Part shown: in pieces, positions 48,502 through 56,638 of the stretch
Position numbering within the stretch: position 1 is the first letter of the stretch
Layout of the letters: each line of letters starts with the position of its first letter
DNA from: Polyangiaceae bacterium
GTDB taxonomy: Bacteria; Myxococcota_A; Polyangia; Polyangiales; Polyangiaceae
Direction of reading: 5' to 3'
Length of the DNA: 63,682 bases
NCBI GenBank assembly: GCA_022842465.1
Contig: JALHPN010000020.1
Coordinates: forward strand, 1 to 63,682
Notes under the pieces: generated by a model
Databases searched by the model: none
Told to the model about the DNA's origin: nothing
What the model saw: only the letters and a program-made list of their open reading frames with translations
Translations under genes and position numbers: made by a program

Positions 48502-49464
48502 ATGCACCCCAGCGCATTCAAGATGTCCGTCCTCGCCCTCCTCACCGCCGGCATCGGCATGATCGCCTGCGCGGCGCCGGCTGCGGACGACGTCGGGGAG
48601 GACGGCTCCGCGTTCTCCGAGTCGACCTGCAAGCCGCGCGCGGAGAAGGCCAAGAAGGCGGCCGCCGAGCAGTGCAAGAAGGACAATCCGATCGTCGATG
48701 CGCTGAAGTGCATGAAGCCGGCGGAGAACGCGTACCTCGAGTACCTCGGCAAACTGTCGGCTGCGCGCGCGCCCTTCCAGGCGATCATCGACGCCGACAC
48801 GGCGACCTGCAAGGCCGAGGTCGAGCGCCTCAGTGACGTCCAGCTCATCAAGGACGCGAACCCGGGCATCTCCGACGCGTTGGCCGTGAGCAAGGCCAAG
48901 GACACGAAGGAGGTCGCGCGCCTCGAGGAGCAGCGCAAGCTCGCGTGCGAGGTGGAGACGAAGGCCATCATCGAGAAGTCGATTCCCGCCGACAGCGAGT
49001 ACGCAAAGCTCCTCGGTCAGATGAGGGCGGAGCAGACGACGTTCAACCGGGCGCGCGCGAAGTGCGCCACCGACGCGAGGCTCTCCAAGGCTGCCAACGA
49101 CGGCTGCACGGGTGAGGACGCGTTCGACAAGGAGATGAAGATCTGTCGCCGCGAGTGCCCCAAGCTGAGCACGGTGGCGTGCACCCCGAAGGGCTACAAG
49201 GGCGAGGTGAAGTGCGGAAGGCTCGTGCCGCAGAAGAGCGTGAGCTGGCAGGCGAAGGGCATGGCCTGCGGCGACGAGGGCGAGTGCGAGCGCACCGACG
49301 TCTGCGAGAAGTACGACGTGCAGCAGCGGAACGCGGACTCGACCAACACCGCGGGCGGCTGCACGGTCGGCCAGCAGGCAGGCGTCTCCGTCGCGGTCGT
49401 GACCTTCGACAGCGAGGGCAAGGCCACGGGCGCCAAGGTGGAGTGCACGATCGCGGGCGACTGA
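48502..49464 (+). CDS. Cysteine-rich secreted lipoprotein of unknown function
   Basis: 320 residues from ATG 48502 with AGGAG about eight bases upstream. The signal ends Ile-Ala-Cys-Ala; a lipoprotein processing site is plausible. The middle is lysine/glutamate-rich helical (KAKDTKEVARLEEQRKLA) with periodic cysteines. The last third has a cysteine-rich fold with a Gly/Lys pattern (ACGDEGECERTDVCEKYDV). No family is recognised. It lies divergent from the barrel gene. Confidence 0.7.
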   Translation: MHPSAFKMSVLALLTAGIGMIACAAPAADDVGEDGSAFSESTCKPRAEKAKKAAAEQCKKDNPIVDALKCMKPAENAYLEYLGKLSAARAPFQAIIDADTATCKAEVERLSDVQLIKDANPGISDALAVSKAKDTKEVARLEEQRKLACEVETKAIIEKSIPADSEYAKLLGQMRAEQTTFNRARAKCATDARLSKAANDGCTGEDAFDKEMKICRRECPKLSTVACTPKGYKGEVKCGRLVPQKSVSWQAKGMACGDEGECERTDVCEKYDVQQRNADSTNTAGGCTVGQQAGVSVAVVTFDSEGKATGAKVECTIAGD

Positions 49465-49486
49465 GCGATCGAGCCCCGAAACGACG

Positions 49487-49515
49487 ACGGGACGGGCCTC
49501 GCGGCACCGTCCCGT
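49487..49515. terminator. Hairpin between convergent genes
   Basis: ACGGGACGG and CCGTCCCGT form a perfect 9-bp stem with an 11-base loop in the 98-base gap between the lipoprotein and sdhB. No T-run is seen. Confidence 0.4.
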
Positions 49516-49562
49516 TCGTGCGTGTGGCGCGAGTGACCCTCAGCCGAGTCGTTCGCCTCTGC

Positions 49563-50324
49563 TCACTTCAAGAGCCAGCCGAAGAGCATGTGCTTCGTCG
49601 TCTGTCGGGAGACGACGGCGATGGAGTCGACGAGCGGGATCTCCTTCGGGCAGACCTCGACGCAGTTCTGCGCCTTGCCGCAGTCGGCGATGCCGCCCTC
49701 GCCCATGAGCGCTTCGAGGCGCTCCGCCTGGTGCATCTTCCCGCTCGGGTGGAGGTTGAAGAGGCGAACTTGGCTGATCGCGGCGGGCCCGATGAACTTC
49801 GAGTGATCGTTGATCTGCGGGCAGGCCTCGAGGCACGATCCGCACGTCATGCAGCGCGAGAGCGGGTAGGCCTCTTCCTGGTTCTCGGGCGCCTGGCGCG
49901 GGCCGGGCCCGAGCTCGTGCGAGCCGTCGAGGTGGATCCACGCCTTCACCTTCTTCAGGTCCTCGAACATGCGGCTGCGGTCGACGACGAGGTCTCGCAC
50001 GAGCGGGAACTTCGACATCGGCGCGACCGTGATCGTCTCTCCGTTCGGGGCGAGCCGCTCGACGAGCGCCGAGCACGCCTGACGAACGCGGCCGTTGATG
50101 ACCATCGTGCACGCGCCGCAGACCTCTTCCAGGCAGGAGGACTCCCACACGATCGGCGCGACGGCCTTGCCGTCCGTGGTCGTCGGGTTCTTCTGCACTT
50201 CCATGAGCGCGCTGATGACGTTCATCTGCGGCGCCCACGGGACCTCGAACTCCTCCCAGCGCTTCTCGCCGGAGGGGCTGTCCTGCCGCTGGACCTTGAG
50301 ACGAACGGTCTTCTTTTCCGCCAT
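49563..50324 (-). CDS. sdhB: Succinate dehydrogenase iron-sulfur subunit SdhB
   Basis: 253 residues. The start is the ATG at 50324 and gives the normal subunit length. Cys64, Cys69, Cys72 and Cys84 (SSCLEEVCGACTMVINGRVRQAC, split here as ESSCLEEVCGAC and GRVRQAC) hold the 2Fe-2S cluster. Cys158-x2-Cys161-x2-Cys164-x3-Cys168-Pro and the later CGKAQNCVEVCP hold the 4Fe-4S and 3Fe-4S centres. It passes electrons from SdhA to the SdhC haem/quinone site. Usually it follows sdhA directly, but here about 2.6 kb separates them. Confidence 0.95.
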   Translation of the reverse strand: MAEKKTVRLKVQRQDSPSGEKRWEEFEVPWAPQMNVISALMEVQKNPTTTDGKAVAPIVWESSCLEEVCGACTMVINGRVRQACSALVERLAPNGETITVAPMSKFPLVRDLVVDRSRMFEDLKKVKAWIHLDGSHELGPGPRQAPENQEEAYPLSRCMTCGSCLEACPQINDHSKFIGPAAISQVRLFNLHPSGKMHQAERLEALMGEGGIADCGKAQNCVEVCPKEIPLVDSIAVVSRQTTKHMLFGWLLK

Positions 50325-50450
50325 GACGCCTCGTGTCTTAGGGGCAAAGGCCCCGGAAAGACAAGGCCAGAGTGACCGGTCCGGGCGAGCCCCCGCGCAA
50401 GCTGCCGGCACCCTGGCGGAGGCCGGGCGAGTCCTCGTAGGCTCGCGCGG

Positions 50451-51833
50451 ATGGACCTCGACGCTTGGAACCGGGACGGGCGCGCGAAGAACGCTCGCGT
50501 CTGCGCGATGTTCGACCAGATCCTCGAGCAGGGGCTCGAGACGGACGACGATCCGGCGGAGGACGACCGGACGGAGGAGCTGGCCGACGCCGTCCTCGCA
50601 GAGGTGGTCGCCTTGAACGCGGCCGGGACCTGGCAGGCCGCGCGCGAGCGGTTCGATCCCGCCCATCTTCCGTTCGTTCCGCACATGGAGGAGACGGAGC
50701 TCGGCTTCTCGGCGGTCGTCATCCTGGGGCCGGACACGTTCCTCGTTCGCCGCGGGGCGGGGGGCGACGAGGACGTCCACGTCCTCCGCATCCAAGGCGG
50801 CGAGGTGACGCGCATGGACGGCGTCTTCGCGTTCGCGCTGTCCCGCGATCGGATCCACCTCGCGCTCGCGAAGAAGGAGGGGCTCGTCCTCTCGCGAGGT
50901 TGGGGAGGAGCGTCACGTACGGTCCCCTGGCCGGACGACGTGGAAGTCGACCCCGCCGGGATCAACACGCTGGACGTCGCCAACGACGGAACGAGCTTGA
51001 TCTTCGCGAGCGACGAGGCGGGCATCTGGCTCGTCCAGGACACGACGTGGACGAAGGTCGCGCCGCGTGACGGCGTGGGCGACGAAGACGAAGACGAAGA
51101 CGAAGACGAAGACGAAGACGAAGACGAAGACGAAGACGAAGACGAAGACGAAGACGAAGACGAAGACGAAGACGAAGACGAAGACGAAGACGAAGACGAG
51201 GGCAGCCTCGCGGACGTCCTCCACGCGGCGATCGCGCCGGACGGGAGCCACATCGCCTACGGCTGGCAGGACGCGCCCGGTCACTACGTCGACGCGATCC
51301 GCGGCGGCAAGCTCGTCCCCGTCGGCGTGATCGGCACCGTGAGCGACTACCCGTACAAGGTGCTCTTCACGGACGACTCACGCGAGATCCTCTCGAACAC
51401 GCGGCACATGCAGAGCGGCGTCACGATCTGCATCCCGATCGCGAAGGTGCGCGGCCTGGAGCCTTACGACGACGTCCCCGACGACGTTCCGCAGACCGAC
51501 GAATACCTCCGCGCGAACGGCATCGGCCTCCTCCCGGGCGCGCTCTTCGGGCGCGACGAGCCCGTCGCGTGGATCGGGGGGAGCGGCTGGTCGCACGCCG
51601 CGCCCATCCACGGCGGCAGGCCCATCTTCACCCAGTACCTCGGCTCCTCGATCGAGGGCTTCGACTACGACCCTGTGTCGAAGCGTGCGGTCGTCGCCAG
51701 CTCGTCGAGCATGCTGCATGTGTTCGAGCCGGGCTCACCCGCCCTCGAAGGCCGCGAGCGCGGGTACAAGCCGCGTCGCGAGATCTACCGCTGGATCTTC
51801 TGGGACACGCTCGACCAGCCGATTCGCTGGTGA
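50451..51833 (+). CDS. Propeller-like cytosolic protein with (Asp-Glu)20 tract
   Basis: 460 residues, no signal. The N-terminal 60 residues are acidic helical. From about residue 85 the sequence has strand patterns like FLVRRGAGGDEDVHVLRIQG, IFASDEAGIWLVQDTTW and SHIAYGWQDAPG that suggest a WD40-like beta-propeller, but no exact repeat. At residues 211-250 it carries 20 consecutive Asp-Glu pairs encoded by an exact hexamer repeat (51081-51200). The polyacidic loop sits between two blades and may protrude. It is a plus-strand gene lodged between the minus-strand sdhA and sdhB. Confidence 0.75.
   Translation: MDLDAWNRDGRAKNARVCAMFDQILEQGLETDDDPAEDDRTEELADAVLAEVVALNAAGTWQAARERFDPAHLPFVPHMEETELGFSAVVILGPDTFLVRRGAGGDEDVHVLRIQGGEVTRMDGVFAFALSRDRIHLALAKKEGLVLSRGWGGASRTVPWPDDVEVDPAGINTLDVANDGTSLIFASDEAGIWLVQDTTWTKVAPRDGVGDEDEDEDEDEDEDEDEDEDEDEDEDEDEDEDEDEDEDEDEGSLADVLHAAIAPDGSHIAYGWQDAPGHYVDAIRGGKLVPVGVIGTVSDYPYKVLFTDDSREILSNTRHMQSGVTICIPIAKVRGLEPYDDVPDDVPQTDEYLRANGIGLLPGALFGRDEPVAWIGGSGWSHAAPIHGGRPIFTQYLGSSIEGFDYDPVSKRAVVASSSSMLHVFEPGSPALEGRERGYKPRREIYRWIFWDTLDQPIRW
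51081..51200. repeat. (GACGAA)20 hexamer tandem repeat
   Basis: 120 bases: nineteen perfect GACGAA units and one GACGAG, all in frame, encoding alternating Asp-Glu. Perfect identity over 19 units suggests recent expansion by slippage rather than selection for each codon. Confidence 0.97.
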
Positions 51834-51843
51834 GGCGCGCCGC

Positions 51844-52143
51844 TCACTCCTCTTGGCCGCTCGTGCCCAGGTCGGGCGAGGACGGTGGGCGGAGCGTGTC
51901 GCCGGCGCCCTCCGCGCCTGGCGTCGCCTTCGTCATCGAGCGAGTGACCCGGCGCGGCGGGACGTGCGTGTAGCGTCCTGCGGTCCTCGCCGCGTCCGCG
52001 CTCCGAGGCGCCGGCGCGTTGATCGAGCGGCTCGACGCGGGCGGCTGGGTCGTGCTGATCGGGACGCTCTCGCCGTCGAGCTCTTCGAGCTCCGGCTCAC
52101 CGAGTCCTTTGACCGTGACCTTCGCGTCCTTGACGGGCTTCAC
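51844..52143 (-). CDS. Small leader-peptide-like ORF (possible RiPP-type precursor)
   Basis: 99 residues from a GTG with a strong GGAGG six bases upstream. The N-terminus (KPVKDAKVTVKGLGEPELEELDGE) has the Gly-x-Glu-Pro-Glu-Leu-Glu-x-x-x-Gly outline of leader peptides (LSEPELEAVSGG type) found in many Polyangial ribosomal-peptide precursors. The C-terminal part is Ser/Thr/Pro/Arg-rich without cysteines. No modification enzyme lies within the window. It may instead be an intrinsically disordered protein. It ends 10 bases after the hexamer gene, facing it. Confidence 0.5.
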   Translation of the reverse strand: MKPVKDAKVTVKGLGEPELEELDGESVPISTTQPPASSRSINAPAPRSADAARTAGRYTHVPPRRVTRSMTKATPGAEGAGDTLRPPSSPDLGTSGQEE

Positions 52144-52945
52144 AGGATACCTCCTTCGGCCGCCCGACGGACGGCGTCTCCGGGGTGCTCCTCCAAGTAA
52201 GCGCTGCGCGCCGCCCGCCGTCAACGGCTCTCTGGGTGAGCGGCCGTCTGACCACGGCATCTCGGGCTCGCGCTGCGCGCTCTCGAGAGCGCGGCTAGAA
52301 AGCCAGGGACCGAGGTCGGGCAGGTGCGCTCCGGCGAGCGCGGCCCGTGCTCGCGCTCCAGCCGAGGACGCACATTTCCTCACGAACGACGACGGAGGCG
52401 CGGCGCACGGCGAACGACTCCGGCGGCACGACGCGTGCGGGACGGGGACCATGCGAGCAGAACGGGCATCCCTCTCCCTCGTCTTCATTCCTTCGGCCGG
52501 TTGCACACTCTCTCGCGAGGTCGCTGACGGCGACGTGTCGTCGAGCGACGAGCTTCGCCGCGCGAGGGCGACCGAGGTCGCGGGCGAGCTGCGATGCGGC
52601 GAGAACCCGCGAGCTCTCGATCCCCGCGGGGGCATCCTCGCTCCGCGCGTTCCAGCTCGGCGTGCTGACGCTCGGAGCGAGGTTCGCGACCTCGTCGCCG
52701 GTGCCGCGCGAAAGGGAGCGAGTCCGTCCAATCCTGCCGGAGGCATCGGGCCCCGCAGCTTCGACGCACGACTGGCCTTCGAGCGCTTCGCTCCGAACGA
52801 CGTGCGCGCGGTGATCGAGTCGCAAGCGCATCACGAAGACGACCTTCGCTCGACCGAAGACGCTGGAGGTCGAGTACGCCGTGCTCTTTCGCGTCCAGCT
52901 GCCGCAAGAGCGTCGAGAGCGCCGTGAGCACGGCGTCCGGGCGCG
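52144..52945. other. Intergenic region without a supported gene
   Basis: An 802-base gap downstream of sdhA. Open frames on both strands give arginine/serine-rich translations with no ribosome site, signal peptide or family resemblance. The region probably carries the promoter and ribosome site of the small ORF at 52143 and maybe a decayed sequence. I see no tRNA or structured RNA in it. Confidence 0.5.
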
Positions 52946-54985
52946 TCAGACCGTCGCGCTGGTCGTCTTCTCGGCCGGCTTCGCCTCGCCGGAGCCCGCC
53001 GCCGCGGCGCTCGCGGCGCCCGCCTGCTCGTACTTGCGCGGGCGCGGCTTCACGAGGCTGATGTCGACGGCGTCGGTCACGTGGACGGGGGCGCCGGCGA
53101 TGGAGTAGTCGAGCTCGCGGACGAACTTGACCTCCGAGCGGGTGCCCGCGCCCTTGCCGTACATCGCCATCGTCGTGCGCTGCCAGTTCGCGTCGTCCCG
53201 ATCGCGGAAGTCCGGCTTGAAATGCGCGCCACGCGACTCGTCCCTGTTCTTCGCGCCGGTCGCGATGACGCGGGCGAGGATGAACATGTTCTCGAGGTGA
53301 CGGACGAACTGCGCGCCCTGGTTCGCGCGCCCGCTCGTGTCGGTCACGCCGACGTTCGCCATCCGGTCCTCGAGCTCGTCGATCTTCGCGATCACCTTCT
53401 CGAGCGTCGGGTTGTGGCGCTCGATCGTGCAGTCGCGGAGCATCACGATCGAGAGCTCCTCGTGGAGGCGGTACGGGTTCTCCGCGCCGTCCATCTTGAG
53501 GATCCGGTCGTACTTCTCCTGCTCGCGCTTCTTGGCGCGGTCGAACACGCTCGACTTCATGTCGTAGACGCTCGACTTGAGGTTTCCGACGTACGTCGCG
53601 AGCGCGGGGCCCGCCACCATGCCGCCGTAGATGCAGGAGAGGAGCGAGTTGGCGCCGAGGCGATTGGCGCCGTGGTACTGGTACTCGCACTCGCCTGCGG
53701 CGTAGAGGCCTTCGAGGTTCGTCGCCTGGTTGCGCGGCGAGCCCACGACGAGCCGGCCGTCCGCGCTCCGCTCGAAGTCGACCCACAGGCCGCCCATCGA
53801 GTAGTGGACGGCCGGAAAGATCTTCATCGGGTTGTCGTACGGATCTTCGCCCGCGAACTTCTCGTAGATCTCGAGGACGCCGGCGAGCTTCTTCCGCAGC
53901 GTCTCCTTCGGGAGGTGCGTGACGTCGAGGTAGACCTCGAGCTCGTTCTTCTGGGTCTTGCCGTTCCAGACGCCGCGCCCGTCGTGGAAGCACTTGAGGA
54001 AGAGCTCTCGGCTCGCGATGTCGCGCGGGACGAGGTTGCCGTAGCCCGGGTACTTCCCTTCGAGGAAGTAGTCGCGCTCCTTCTCGGGCACGTCGCGCCC
54101 GCGCCGCGACTCCTTCGGATCCTTCGGGACCCACACGCGCCCGCCCTCGCCGCGGACGCTCTCCGAGATGAGCCGGAGCTTGTCCGCGCCCGGGATCGCC
54201 GTCGGGTGGACCTGGATGAACTCGCCGTTCGCGTAGCAAGCGCCCTGCTGGTAGACGGCGCTCGCGGCGGTCCCGGTGTTGATGACCGAGTTCGTCGACT
54301 TGCCGAACACGATGCCGGGGCCGCCCGTCGCGAGGCACACGGCCTCGCCCGGGAAGGCCTCGATCTGCATGGTCTTCAGGTCCTGCGCGACGATGCCGAC
54401 GGCCTTGCCGCCGTCGTCCTGGACGATCGAGAGGAAGTCCCAGAACTCGAACTTCCGGACCATCTTCTCGCCGCGGACGGCGATGCCCTTCTCGTTCTCG
54501 ACGTCGACCGTCTCGTACCGGCGGACCTGCTCGTCGAGCGCGTAGAGGAGCTGCTGGCCCGTGGTCGCGCCCGCGAAGGCGGTACGGTGGAAGAGCGTGC
54601 CGCCGAAGCGGCGGAAGTCGAGGAGGCCCTCCGGCGTCCGGTTGAACGGGACGCCCATGCGGTCGAGCATGTAGACGATGCCCGGGGCGGCCGCGGCCAT
54701 GCCCATGACGGGCGGCTGGTTCGCGAGGAAGTCACCGCCGTAGACGGTCTCTTCCATGTGGACCTGGGGCGAGTCGCCCTCGCCCTTCGTGTTCACGCTG
54801 GCGTTGATGCCGCCCTGCGCGCAGACCGAGTGGGACCGCTTCACCGGCACGAGGGAGAAGAGATCGACCGGGATGCCGGCCTCGCAGAGCTTGATGACCG
54901 TGGTGAGGCCCGCGAGGCCTCCGCCCACGACGATGACCCTGCGAACCTTGCCCGAGTCGGTGACGATGCTGGTCTTCTTGGCCAT
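52946..54985 (-). CDS. sdhA: Succinate dehydrogenase flavoprotein subunit SdhA
   Basis: 679 residues. The FAD-binding GGGLAG at 21-26 and the covalent-FAD site SHSVCAQGG (His52) are present, as are ATGGPGIVFG, the active-site segment HPTAIPGADKLRLISESVRGEGG, and the later MGGLWVD and AGECEYQYHGANRLGANSL. The C-terminus is a Pro/Ala-rich tail. It oxidises succinate to fumarate and passes electrons to SdhB. This is the long-form flavoprotein of the type B (Bacillus/Wolinella-like) complex with a single-gene anchor SdhC. It is separated from sdhC by a degenerate IS3 element. Confidence 0.96.
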   Translation of the reverse strand: MAKKTSIVTDSGKVRRVIVVGGGLAGLTTVIKLCEAGIPVDLFSLVPVKRSHSVCAQGGINASVNTKGEGDSPQVHMEETVYGGDFLANQPPVMGMAAAAPGIVYMLDRMGVPFNRTPEGLLDFRRFGGTLFHRTAFAGATTGQQLLYALDEQVRRYETVDVENEKGIAVRGEKMVRKFEFWDFLSIVQDDGGKAVGIVAQDLKTMQIEAFPGEAVCLATGGPGIVFGKSTNSVINTGTAASAVYQQGACYANGEFIQVHPTAIPGADKLRLISESVRGEGGRVWVPKDPKESRRGRDVPEKERDYFLEGKYPGYGNLVPRDIASRELFLKCFHDGRGVWNGKTQKNELEVYLDVTHLPKETLRKKLAGVLEIYEKFAGEDPYDNPMKIFPAVHYSMGGLWVDFERSADGRLVVGSPRNQATNLEGLYAAGECEYQYHGANRLGANSLLSCIYGGMVAGPALATYVGNLKSSVYDMKSSVFDRAKKREQEKYDRILKMDGAENPYRLHEELSIVMLRDCTIERHNPTLEKVIAKIDELEDRMANVGVTDTSGRANQGAQFVRHLENMFILARVIATGAKNRDESRGAHFKPDFRDRDDANWQRTTMAMYGKGAGTRSEVKFVRELDYSIAGAPVHVTDAVDISLVKPRPRKYEQAGAASAAAAGSGEAKPAEKTTSATV

Positions 54986-55119
54986 GGCGATTCCTGGGAC
55001 GAGGCTCTAGGGCCTCCTCGGGTTCGGGGGAAGATCCTCCCGACCCAGCGCATGGGCTTTTGCCCCCAACGGCCCGGGAGAGCAAGGGCGTTCGCTTGCG
55101 CGAACTCGCTCGGGGGGGC

Positions 55120-55150
55120 CGGCGAAGGAGGGGAGGCTCGGGGGCCTCGC
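55120..55150 (+). repeat. Left copy of 31-bp repeat
   Basis: A 31-base sequence identical to the reverse complement of 56562-56592. It lies about 104 bases outside the left end of the IS3 remnant, in the sdhA upstream region. It is likely part of a dispersed intergenic repeat family. Confidence 0.9.
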
Positions 55151-55265
55151 TTCTCCGCGGTCTTGCCGGGGGCGGGGGTTGATGCGGGCGGGTCCTCCCC
55201 CCCAACCATTTCGAGTGACCGGGTGTGTCTTGCCATGGAGTTCCCCCGCTTCCGTTGACACGCGG

Positions 55266-56137
55266 TCAGGCTGCCTGGGCGGCAGCGTAGTCTGTCTCGA
55301 CCTCGGCAGGCGTCTTGTAGCCGAGCGAGGAGTGAAGGCGGCGGCGGTTGTAGAAGGACTCGATGTACTCGAAGACCGCGGTGCGGAGCTCGCCGCGCCC
55401 GGACCAGCGACGGTCGTAGACCAGCTCCGTCTTGAAAGTCGCGAAGAAGCTTTCCGCGACGGCGTTGTCCCAGCAGTTGCCCTTGCGGCTCATGCTGACC
55501 TCGACGCCGAGCTCCGCGAGGGCGCTCCGATACTCCGCGCTGGTGTACTGGCAGCCACGGTCGGAGTGATGCAGCAGGCTTGCTGAAGGACGGCGTCGCT
55601 TGACGGCCATGTCGAGCGCCGCGAGCGGCAACCGCGTTGAGAGCGACACGTCGATCGCCCAGCCGACGACGCACCTCGAGAAGAGGTCGAGAATCGCCGC
55701 GAGATAGCACCATCCCTCATCGGTCCAGACGTACGTGATGTCCGTGACCCACCGCTCATCCGGTCGCGTCGCGGTGAAGTCGCGAGCGAGGATGTTCGCC
55801 TCGACGGCGTGTTGCGGGTTCGCCGCTGTCGTCGCACGGAAGCGGCGCTTCCGCCGCACGTTCAGGCCCATGCTGCGCATGGCGCGCTCACACGGCGCTT
55901 CCCGACGTGCACGCCGCTTCGGCGGAGCTCTGCGAGGACGCGTGGACTTCCGTAGGTGCGGCGACTGGCATCGTGCACGACACGGATGCGGTCTCGAAGT
56001 GCCACTTCGTCGGCCACGCGAGGGCTTGGCCCGCGCTTCGCGTAGGCGTAGTACCCCTGCCGCGAGACGCCGAGCAGCCGGCAGAGCGCCGTGATCTCGA
56101 AAGCTGCCTTCTCCGCGTGGATGAACGCGAACTTCAT
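55266..56137 (-). pseudogene. IS3-family transposase orfB, frameshifted
   Basis: Two overlapping frames together encode orfB. The N-terminal part (55862-56137) reads MKFAFIHAEKAAFEITALCR and the HTH_21-like SRQGYYAYAKRGPSPR. The C-terminal part (55266-55880) holds the DDE/integrase core: WVTDITYVWTDEGW (first Asp), LLHHSDRGCQYTS (second Asp) and NAVAESFFATFK (Glu), ending HSSLGYKTPAEVE. A lost base near 55889 shifts the frame after KRRV. Without a compensating shift no full transposase is made. Confidence 0.9.
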
Positions 56138-56480
56138 TCGCTTTCCTTCGCGAAGAAGGCTGCTGCTTTTTTTTAGGATCTCGCGATCTGCCCGAAGCTG
56201 TTCATTCTCCGTCCGCAGGCGTTCGATCTCACGCTCGAGAACGCGCGAGCCGCTGCTCCGGCGTGATCTCCGGAGGGACGGGCTGCGGTTGCCGCGACAC
56301 CGCCTTCGCCCCCTTCCTCGGCCGTTTTGCCATCGTATCGGCGTTGTACCAGCCGCGGAGCGTCCAGTGATTCACTCCGAGGTCTCTGGCGACCTCTGAG
56401 ATCGTCCAGTCGTTGCGGCGGGCAAGGGCGACGGCCTCTGCCTTGAACTCTGCGGTGTAGATCTTCGTGGGAACACGCAT
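56138..56480 (-). pseudogene. IS3-family transposase orfA, frameshifted
   Basis: Residues MRVPTKIYTAEFKAEAVALA and the HTH SEVARDLGVNHWTLRGWY start the protein at 56480. An extra base near 56240 stops that frame after ARSRA. The coding sense continues in another frame as LEREIERLRTENEQLRADREILKK, reaching an A8 tract (56167-56174 on the plus strand as T8). With seven As the standard orfA end (AAAFFAKESE) would be read; with eight it fuses into orfB. Confidence 0.85.
56167..56174 (-). other. A8 tract at the orfA/orfB junction
   Basis: Eight As (Ts on the plus strand) at the usual IS3 slippage site. Seven would give the canonical orfA ending with the orfB start in another frame. Eight puts orfA and orfB in one frame, so either this is slippage-prone or a one-base insertion. 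Confidence 0.7.
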
Positions 56481-56561
56481 GGATTCCTCCAGCTGCGTGT
56501 CAACGGGACGGAGAAAGGTCCATCAGGTTCTTCCGCGTTGCGGGAGCTCCGCAGCTACGAC

Positions 56562-56592
56562 GCGAGGCCCCCGAGCCTCCCCTCCTTCGCCG
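56562..56592 (-). repeat. Right copy of 31-bp repeat
   Basis: Inverse-complement copy of 55120-55150, about 56 bases outside the right end of the IS3 remnant and 47 bases before the end of sdhC. A partner hairpin GGGAGCTCCG lies next to it. Confidence 0.9.
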
Positions 56593-56638
56593 CCCTGCCG
56601 GGCTCGACGGCGTCTCGCTTCGGTTTGGATAGGCGGCG

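Larger units (their letters stand above)
55252..56506 (-). mobile_element. Degenerate IS3-family insertion sequence
   Basis: About 1255 bases, bounded by 12-base inverted repeats (CCGTTGACACGC at 55252-55263 and its complement ending at 56506). It contains orfA and orfB of an IS3-type transposase on the minus strand, with three indels that break the reading frames. No clear 3- or 4-base target duplication is seen next to the ends. It occupies the gap between sdhC and sdhA. Confidence 0.88.

Noticed and set aside
51081..51200. CRISPR array
   Set aside because: The repeat has no spacers and is a simple coding hexamer.
50913..51284. Phe-Val repeat protein on the minus strand
   Set aside because: It is merely the reverse reading of the GACGAA repeat.
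52144..52945. Several open frames of 150-180 residues
   Set aside because: No ribosome sites, arginine/serine-rich composition and no conserved-looking stretch on either strand.
56138..56480. Active programmed -1 frameshift in the IS3 element
   Set aside because: An additional upstream indel already breaks orfA, so a slip at A8 alone would not restore a working transposase.
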